From Amoeboradix gromovi (taxonomy: Eukaryota; Sanchytriomycota; Sanchytriomycetes; Sanchytriales; Sanchytriaceae): a DNA stretch of 22,684 nucleotides. The stretch lies in NCBI GenBank assembly GCA_018985225.1, contig JADGIF010000081.1, positions 1 through 22,684 on the forward strand, given 5' to 3'. The stretch's first letter is position 1, and the number at the start of each line of letters is the position of its first letter. Of this stretch, positions 16,738-22,684 are shown piece by piece. The position numbers and the translations under genes are program-made. The notes below the pieces were generated by a model. That model was not told the DNA's origin. It saw only the letters and a program-made list of their open reading frames with translations, and did not search any database.

Positions 16738-17668
16738 ATGGCTTTCCGTTTAAAGTTTTTGGCTCTACTAGTGGCTTGCCATGATAATGCCACCAGATGA
16801 AATTTTGATACGCGAATTCAGCGATGGAGACGCCACAAAAGGTGTATACTTGTACAAATATACAGGCAGCATGATCAATGACAAAGTCGTAATTGCTGGT
16901 GTAAACTACGAAATTCCAAAACTCATGCAGACTCCAGAATACTTTATTAGAAAGTTTGGACGTAGTAGTGAAATCCAAGCTCGCTAAAAACATGATGAAA
17001 ATCTCAGGCATGTATTTCACATTAAATCGAGAGATCAAATTAGTGCTGAAAGTGATATACGAGTTTTTCTATGAAAACAATTATTTAACTTGCATATGCA
17101 CAGAACTCATTTCTGCAATTTAGTTAGGCAGCTTTTAGATGACAATTTAATTACCTTTAATGGTAATCTTAATAGTATCGACTTTAGACGTATGTACGAG
17201 ATATATGAATTTAACCTCGACGACATGTACCAGGAATTTTCGGAACACGAGCTGAGAGTTAGTCATTTGATAATACGCTTCGGTCTTCAAATCTGATTCA
17301 CTTGGACAGAGAGTCCACCTATGAATTTCCTCCTCTTGAGAATCATTGTAAATTTCACTGAGGTCTGAAAATTCAAGAAAAGATGAACTCTCGGACCGCG
17401 CATTAGGTTATTACTTGTACAGCAACTAAAAGAAACATAAGATCGAACTTCATAGCATACTAACGTGCTTACCCTCTTATGTTTAAGATCGAGTGTTATG
17501 ATTGTTGCCATTATTAATTTTTGTGATGAAATTACAAGTCTCACCAATCGTGACCTTAATTACACTTTGAGGACTGATCCTTTAGCATCAAATTGAACGG
17601 GTTGACTGAGTACTACAAAAGTCCTATTGCGTTCATTAAACAAATTCGCATGAGTGTTGCCTTTTTAA
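16738..17668 (+). pseudogene. Probable decayed secreted-protein gene, several frameshifts
   Basis: A signal-peptide-like start (MAFRLKFLALLVACHD) at 16738 runs into a stop. One frame over, a protein-like segment follows (EILIREFSDGD...YLYKYTGSMINDK). A further shift near 16968 gives KSKLAKNMMKISGMYFTLNR. Another near 17113 gives VRQLLDDNLITFNGNLNSID to 17296. A last trace, DLNYTLRTDPLA...LNGLTEYYKSPIAF, lies at 17555-17668. No tiny intron with the local consensus explains these shifts, so decay is more likely than splicing. The family is unknown. The interval 17297-17497 shows nothing else. Confidence 0.4.
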
Positions 17669-17698
17669 GGAGATAACTACCGAAACACGCAAGATTTA

Positions 17699-19758
17699 AT
17701 GAACACTTTTAGAGATCAGCATTTAGATAAGACTATAAAAAAGTCAGATTTTAGATTAAAGTTATGTTGCTGTGATGAGAATACCGATTTTATTATCGCT
17801 AATGATGAGGATGTTCTTATGTTTACCACAAATAACATCCCCTATGACGGAAACTCATCCGTTTGGTTACTTCCTCATTGGAAATTAAATAAAGAGAGAT
17901 TGAAACGTGAACGCCCATTCTGTAATCCATCCAAAGGCTTTGGATACTACGTTAATTGTAAAATAAAAAAATGCCGTACTGGCTATTACTATCCACTGAG
18001 TGTAGGTTATCACGATAAACCTGGCTTGACCAAGCTAACAATGACGACCAGGTTAGAAAAAACTGAAGAAGTAAAGGAATTGATTCGTTTTGATGGAAAG
18101 AAAACAGATTGGCAAACGGAGTATACTCCAATTCTGGATCCTAAAAAGACAAGAACAGAAGACATATATCCAAAGTACGAGGGGTTAAACATATCTCCAG
18201 AGTACACGGGGTTACCTAATGAGACTGATGATGGTGTTTTTTTGTATTTTGGTACTTTAATGTTGTTTGACCAGTTTGAATGGACTGTCAATAATAGTAT
18301 TAACAATAAAGACAGGGAATTTTCCAATAAAAAATGGAGAATAGTGTCATATTGTCTTGTTAGACTGCTATCTATTGCACTCGACAAAGAGCCGAACTGT
18401 GAAGATATGCTCAACCATAAGATTTGATCAGCGATGATGTTATGATCAACATGGATCCCTTTAATGGTGTCTTTGAGTGTATAAAATCTAAATATAAAGA
18501 GGTCTATAAAAAGTTTCTTAAAAAGGGAGATCATGACCTAAAAGTATTTAAGGATCGTATTGTGGTGCAAATTACAAATCGCATTTTATTAATTCTTAAT
18601 ATTTGTAATGACAGTGATTTCATAAATATCATAAAGGATGTTCAGTGTATTATAAAAGAACAAATAAGCAATTTCAAAGAATTTGATATTGAAATTTATT
18701 TAAGCGTTTTGAAAATATTTAAATTAAGAAAAGATCATCATCAATATAAAGAAGTTTATAAGACGCTAAAAGGATTTTGTAAGTCTCCAGATTCTGAGCA
18801 ACAGTTGTGGAATATGTTTAAACCAAATAGAGAAATAATAGAGATCGAAAGTCCATATGATTGGATGGCAGTTTATAAAAAAGAGAGATTTGAAAGAAAG
18901 GATGAACTTTTACGCTCTGTTCATTATATTCTGGAAGATCCTTATTTCTTCAATACAGTGATGGGTAGGATAAGTTTTAACGCAATAGTTCCTCAAGAGG
19001 AACGAGAGATTATTGATGCCATGATTAAGTCATATTACGAGTCCGAATCAAAAGATAGATACGAATGGAAAGAAGCCCCTAACTCTGATGATAAAAAGTT
19101 CAAATTTGCATGTCTTTTGTTTTTGTTTAAAAGAACAGGAAGCCCAGTTTTCACAAAAGAAGAGTTCTTAAAGCTCCTCAAGGAAACTCCAAACATTCAC
19201 TATCTACTACATGGTGGCTTAGCTCTGCTTGTGTTGAAGAAACTGAGCTTCTCTGTGGAGCAAGCCATGGTCCAATACAAAAAATTGATTCATCCAAAAG
19301 TGTGGCGATTATTAACATTTTATGAATCTAACTGTGCTACAATCAATATCGACCTTCATACATCCTTTTTAAAGGTGGGTCCTGAGATTCTTGGATTTAC
19401 TGTGCCGTTTATCATGGAGATGCTGAGAAAGCATACCAAGAAACTCAAAGAAGAGAATACCTCCAAGGACGACGGTTACCGAGGACTAAAAACTATAAAA
19501 TGGATTATTATTTGCGGGAAAGGTATTCATGGAGGTGGCGAAAGCAATCGTGGTAGAGGTAGAGGCAATCGTGGTAGAGATAGAGGTAGAGGCAATCATG
19601 GTAGAGGTATAGGCAATCGTGGTAGAGGCAATCGTGGAGTTTCTGAAATCCTAGACAAGACAATCGATAAAGGGATTATCGAAATAGAGGATAAACATCC
19701 ATTTAAAAAGTTAGTTAATTATAAAATTCCAAAACCTGAATTTCCTGAAATGCATTGA
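17699..19758 (+). CDS. Unrecognised 678-residue protein with C-terminal RG-rich tract
   Basis: Two long open frames overlap by four bases at 18424-18427. Removing a 23-nt GT-AG segment (18399-18421) joins them into 678 residues; this is the only local GT-AG pair found that restores the frame. Residues 1-233 include a CCC cluster and a DY/WQTEYTPILDP region. Residues 234-600 are charged and helical (DPYFFNTVMG, FLLKETPNIHYLL-like segments). Residues ~599-641 are an Arg/Gly tract (NRGRGRGNRGRDRGRG) built on a short tandem DNA repeat at about 19540-19640; such tracts bind RNA. There is no signal peptide, membrane helix or known catalytic motif. It could instead be two genes or a frameshifted one: the donor GTGAAG and 23-nt length differ from the other introns. 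Confidence 0.6.
18399..18421 (+). other. Candidate 23-nt intron (off-consensus)
   Basis: Starts GTGAAG and ends CTCAACCATAAG. CTCAAC could be the branch box. Its length restores the frame between the two halves and removes TAA at 18418. The donor is weaker than GTARTT, so a plain frameshift is not excluded. Confidence 0.45.
19540..19640 (+). repeat. Short tandem repeat encoding RG/NRGRG units
   Basis: Imperfect repeats of GGTAGAGGCAATCGT and GGTAGAGGTAGAGG inside the coding frame. Such arrays often vary in length between strains. Confidence 0.7.
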
Positions 19759-20075
19759 CACATATAGAGTTCTATATATGCTACTAATAAATCTTTTTCG
19801 AAATTCATGCAGTCTATATGAACCCAAGTGAAATTCTGACATGTGATAATAAACCAGAAATCAACATTTTTTGCAAATCTGTGACTTTATGGTGCATTGA
19901 AGATTTCTAGCGATTTTGAGAGCTTAGCATTTCTGGTGAGTGATGCTCTGTTCAAATTAAGCAGAGCTAATGATATTCAACATTAAGAAATATGATTATT
20001 TATTTTTTCAACTTTTTCCAATCCTGTAGTAGATCTGCAGCACCTAGTCCTTCATTCATGCTCATCATTTACTAA
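19759..20075. other. Intergenic between convergent genes, no gene seen
   Basis: About 315 bp holding the 3' ends of the RG-rich gene and the kinase-like fragment. AATAAATC occurs 25-30 nt after the RG-gene stop. TATAGA and TCTATA form a small palindrome (around 19763-19778). Nothing else is recognised. Confidence 0.4.
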
Positions 20076-20708
20076 TCAACACCTTGTAATTCTCATCGCA
20101 TAAAAAACCAAATATTTTATCTTTAATCTCATCCTCGGTTTGATACCCTTTAAAAGGAACACTTTTGTTGGTAAAGTAGTCCAATGATTTCCTTGAGTGA
20201 TTTTCCCAGTGCGTATATCCAAGAGATCTGCATCAGATTCCATAGTATTTAGTTCGTTACCTCTAGCAGATATACGGTCTAAGATCTCTGAAATAGCACT
20301 CTCGGCCTCCTCATTCTTTTTAACCACATTGTCTCTAGACCTAATACGAATGAACCAATCCGAAATAACAGTCATAAACCCATTATGCTTTGTACTCCAA
20401 TACACTAATTCAATTACCTTGATAATTAGTTCCTTATCCATAGTAAGTATCCTGTCCTTATACTTATTGAAATGCTCTTCTATAGCTTCCAAATCAGAGC
20501 ATTCTCTCTTACTTTTTATCTCGAGTAAACAAACTTCCAACGCAGATAGTAGCACAATCTCGATTGCATTAGGGACTGCGCTTGAAAGAATATAACTAAC
20601 GGTACCAAGGCCTTTGTTTTTTCTCTTTGGAATTGTTGAAGACCAACCAAAATCGATTAGCATTATTTTATATTGCGAGTTTTCAGCAAATCTTGTGTAT
20701 TTTTTCAA
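20076..20708 (-). pseudogene. Protein-kinase-like fragment, N-lobe and catalytic loop missing
   Basis: The open frame has no ATG before its diagnostic segment. YKIMLIDFGWSSTIPKR carries the DFG motif of a protein kinase, followed by GLGTVSYILSSAV as an activation-segment-like stretch. The rest (about 170 residues) is charged and helical. The glycine loop, the VAIK Lys and the HRD loop should lie upstream, but the minus strand there has stops, and transposon copy E begins about 160 bp further on. It looks like a kinase gene truncated by rearrangement or insertion. A short 3' exon of a spliced gene is a weaker alternative. Related lineages encode secreted kinase-type effectors, but this fragment is too short to assign. 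Confidence 0.5.
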
Positions 20709-20870
20709 AGCGTATTGGATGATTCTTTAGCAAATAATATGACCTCTTCAGAGGAGGAAGTGATTATTATCTAAGTCTTGATTGTCTCTTAAGCAGCAAG
20801 GAACCTCTTCCTGGTATGAGCACGGATCATCTTCATGCTTGTTGATTTGTTTATGTTTAGCATTTTATGG

Positions 20871-21366
20871 CTCCTCGTTAAAAGTCCTGATTTCCGAGAA
20901 ATCGAGAATTTCCACAGAGAAACTAGCAATGCTAGATGCTCCGTTACAGTGATTGCTCACGCTTTCACGACCCTGAGGCGGGACTGAATAAGGATGCAGA
21001 TACTTGATGTATATGTTCATTGCTGCCATATACTCTCTATTGTTACACATGTGGTATGAACAATCACATAAGAGTTATTAAATAAATAGTTTACGAGTTT
21101 ATTTATCATTGATCTCTTTCTAGGCATCGAAAGACATCTAATTGTTCCATGTTTGTACCAGTTCCTCAATGTTGATGAATGTATGCTGTACCTGCTAGTT
21201 ATTTCTTTAGATCTGACGTATTCGGTATTACAACCATTAATTCCATTTACTATTTGCGAAAATGAAAAGAATATCGAGTATTTAAGCTATTGGAAAAGTA
21301 TTGAATTATACAAAAATGCATACAAATTCGCGATAAATGATTTACTCAAGAAAACAATCGAGCTGT
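20871..21366 (-). mobile_element. IS607-like/Fanzor element copy E (non-autonomous, best-preserved ends)
   Basis: Minus orientation, left end ACAGCTCGATTG at 21366, right end GAGGAG at 20871. It keeps the fullest recombinase start. After a near-ATG (ATA) the frame reads VNGINGCNTEYVRSKEITSR, then YSIHSSTLRNWYKHGTIR, and MPRKRSMINK. The TnpB end reads CNNREYMAAMNIYIKYLHPY with SVPPQGRESVSNHCNG after it. The right end has two perfect hairpins: GATTTC-cga-GAAATC (20889-20903) and CTAGCA-A-TGCTAG (20923-20935). Copies B, C and D lack ~28 bp near the recombinase start that E and A keep. Length 496 bp. Confidence 0.88.
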
Positions 21367-21909
21367 CCGAGTTGGTGTTTTATTTGGGTTTTTTGAAAGC
21401 TCCTCTTAAGTAGTATGTCTGACCATCAGTAATCTGGTATGCCAATAGTGATATTTCCAATTCATTTATTTATTAACATTTTTATATGCTCTCCATGGCC
21501 GACGCAAAATTTATGCCCATCCAGGCATTTCCAGATGATATTAGGTCATCTTGTTTTTGCATCCTTCTTTCGTTCACATGTTGTCTGTTTGCGTGAAACC
21601 TTCGACCTTAACACAGTTTTTGTTTCGACACTGAGTTGGTGGCATGTATTAAAATGTTGTCACCAAGGTTATAACCAATAAACCTGATCTGGTGACTACA
21701 ATGTCATGACGGTTACCGATCAACAAACCATTGATTGGTTGATAAAGAATGACAAGTAGTATATTGGAGATAGGTACGTTATGTTCAAGGGAATCGCATC
21801 AAGGCTTCTCAAGTTCAAGGAACAACTACATTTGGTAAAACTACTAATTTGAAGCTACATTCATACTATGCTGGTGAAAAATATCCTTTTAGATGTTGAA
21901 ATTAAACGC
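21367..21909. other. Intergenic, no gene supported
   Basis: About 540 bp. A plus-strand frame at 21439-21681 lacks any recognisable motif. The minus strand there has broken frames with scattered Cys and His (for example IIWKC...HKFC) that might be a transposase trace, but too weak to call. Confidence 0.3.
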
Positions 21910-21963
21910 ATTTATGGGTCATATTTTATCGGAATTTACCCGCAAGAAATGGCCATCATCTGC
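21910..21963. repeat. 54-bp dispersed repeat, copy 2
   Basis: Second copy of the sequence at 15729-15782. Its inner edge joins the coding sequence of the truncated HAD paralogue and supplies the last two codons and the stop. Confidence 0.8.
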
Positions 21964-22336
21964 TTTGCAACTTTTCAGTTATTAAATCTGAAAAGGTGTA
22001 TACGTCATTGACTAATTTTTCGTGGTTTGATAAATCCCCATACACTCCTCTGTATGTAATCCAGAGTTCAAAATCTCCATAACCAGGGAAAGCAGTAGTT
22101 AGTTCCACTGGATTAAAAAGTGGGTGCGTAAAAATTTTTACACTTTTAACTAGTTCTTCAGGTAGTAAATTCTCTAAATATTTCTTAATCAATACCTCAG
22201 TATTTCCTATCACCGCAATTTCATGACGGGCAAACAAAGATTCAAGTTTTTTGCCCAACAAGGCATCAGAAGCTATTTCCAAGACAAATTCATGGATGAT
22301 AATTAATGTTGCAAAGCAAAGATTTAGAAAGATCAT
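21956..22336 (-). pseudogene. Truncated paralogue of the secreted HAD protein (N-terminal domain only)
   Basis: 126 residues, matching the first ~150 residues of the protein at 11865-12992. It has the same leader type (MIFLNLCFATLIIIHE), IAVIGNTEVLIKKYL against VFIVGAITTETQEFL, and GDFELWITYRGVY against GDFEIWTPNSEYF. It stops after ITEKLQ, just before the HAD motif I would begin, and the last codons come from the 54-bp repeat. Insertion or rearrangement at the repeat therefore probably removed the phosphatase domain. The remaining frame is intact, so it may still yield a small secreted protein; it could be a functional stand-alone domain rather than a dead gene. Confidence 0.65.
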
Positions 22337-22684
22337 GTTAGCCCCTTAGAGGACGTTGTTTGAAGTAATACCAGTAAGTGGTCACAAAATATGTTAGCGT
22401 TTCACAAAAGCACCAAAAGATCTTCTTTCAGAGAAACACTAATCTACACGAATACATCTGACTGGTAAAAGTCTAACCTTGGCCAAGCACTGATTAGTTG
22501 CAATTCTGTACGTGCTGTTGGCAAGATGCAATTTAGGGACAGAATAATGCGTAGAAATGAAATAAATAAAGCAACACTAACAACAGCTCACTTCATGCTT
22601 GGCAACGCTCCAGCACCAATTATGGCTATTCTGCACATGGGTTGAGGTTCTCCACGTGCCATAATACGCAAGAAACAACTTTCT
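22337..22684. other. Right edge, no gene seen
   Basis: About 350 bp upstream of the truncated paralogue. A short minus-strand frame near 22640 (IAIIGAGALPS) looks like the start of a nucleotide-binding fold but ends after 25 codons. AATAAATAAA occurs at about 22560. Confidence 0.3.

Noticed and set aside
16694-17038. Minus-strand frame of 114 codons
   Set aside because: Its composition is unusual and without motif; the plus strand gives a leader and more protein-like segments over the same bases.
18010-18534. Minus-strand frame of 174 codons
   Set aside because: Antisense of the long RG-rich protein gene, hydrophobic and Ser/Leu-rich as antisense frames often are.
20197-20595. Plus-strand frame of 132 codons
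   Set aside because: Antisense of the kinase-like fragment; Ser/Leu/Ile-rich with no recognisable domain.
20720-20760. A 19-nt intron upstream of the kinase-like fragment (GTCATA...CTAAAG)
   Set aside because: Joining across it leads to a TAA a few codons upstream, so it does not extend the protein.
21439-21681. Plus-strand frame of 80 codons, or a minus-strand transposase trace
   Set aside because: Neither strand gives a continuous family pattern; scattered Cys and His are not enough.
22590-22660. Minus-strand start of a Rossmann-like protein (IAIIGAG)
   Set aside because: The frame ends after 25 codons and no tiny intron with the local consensus extends it.
1-22684. CRISPR array, tRNA or rRNA genes, bacterial operons
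   Set aside because: No regularly spaced repeats, cloverleaf or rRNA segments were seen, and the genes have eukaryotic introns and alternate strands.

Overview
The window reads as nuclear DNA of a compact, AT-rich eukaryote. The best guess is an early-diverging fungus or close relative, of the Rozella/aphelid/chytrid kind. The gene content supports this: a full heterotrimeric G-protein alpha subunit, an F-BAR/RhoGAP protein of fungal layout, three secreted proteins derived from fungal chitin deacetylases, and a GPI-type tyrosinase. Genes alternate strands, sit tens to hundreds of bases apart, and often carry AATAAA at or just after the stop codon. The placement is inference. No rRNA or tRNA gene was recognised.

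Four genes are broken only by 19-20 nt GT-AG introns (1403-1421, 3178-3197, 6387-6405, 10650-10668). Removing each restores a reading frame that matches the protein family. All four share a GTARTT donor and a TAAY box a few bases before the acceptor AG. This is close to the smallest spliceosomal intron size known.

Layout. 1-176: decayed TnpB/Fanzor remnant. 330-2019: small CUE-like protein and G-alpha, divergently transcribed. 2252-2873: transposon copy A. 3030-4888: F-BAR/RhoGAP protein lacking its catalytic residues. 5159-8152: three deacetylase-fold proteins, all without the metal and catalytic residues. 8368-8715: small secreted protein. 9437-9905: copy B. 10097-11197: YcnI-like (DUF1775) copper protein, convergent with a small His-rich membrane protein. 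11865-12992: secreted HAD/FCP-like protein. 13077-13535: copy C. 13702-15258: tyrosinase. 15274-15716: copy D, in the opposite orientation. 15729-17690: low-coding stretch with a 54-bp repeat and two probable decayed genes. 17699-19758: unrecognised protein with an RG-rich tract. 20076-20708: kinase-like fragment. 20871-21366: copy E. 21910-22336: second copy of the 54-bp repeat and a truncated paralogue of the HAD protein.

The dispersed repeat is the most striking find. Each copy keeps the start of an IS607-type serine recombinase (MerR-like helix-turn-helix) and the end of a TnpB/Fanzor nuclease (RuvC-II Glu, zinc ribbon, RD-x-MAARN), joined across different internal deletions. Copies B, C and E share one deletion, so they look like a non-autonomous family amplified from one deleted ancestor. 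Both ends, including the hairpin-rich right end where an omega RNA would lie, are the conserved parts.

The secreted proteins suggest a surface or wall module. A DUF1775 copper protein, a His-rich protein and a copper enzyme (tyrosinase) lie within 5 kb, which invites a copper-handling hypothesis that the sequence alone cannot prove.
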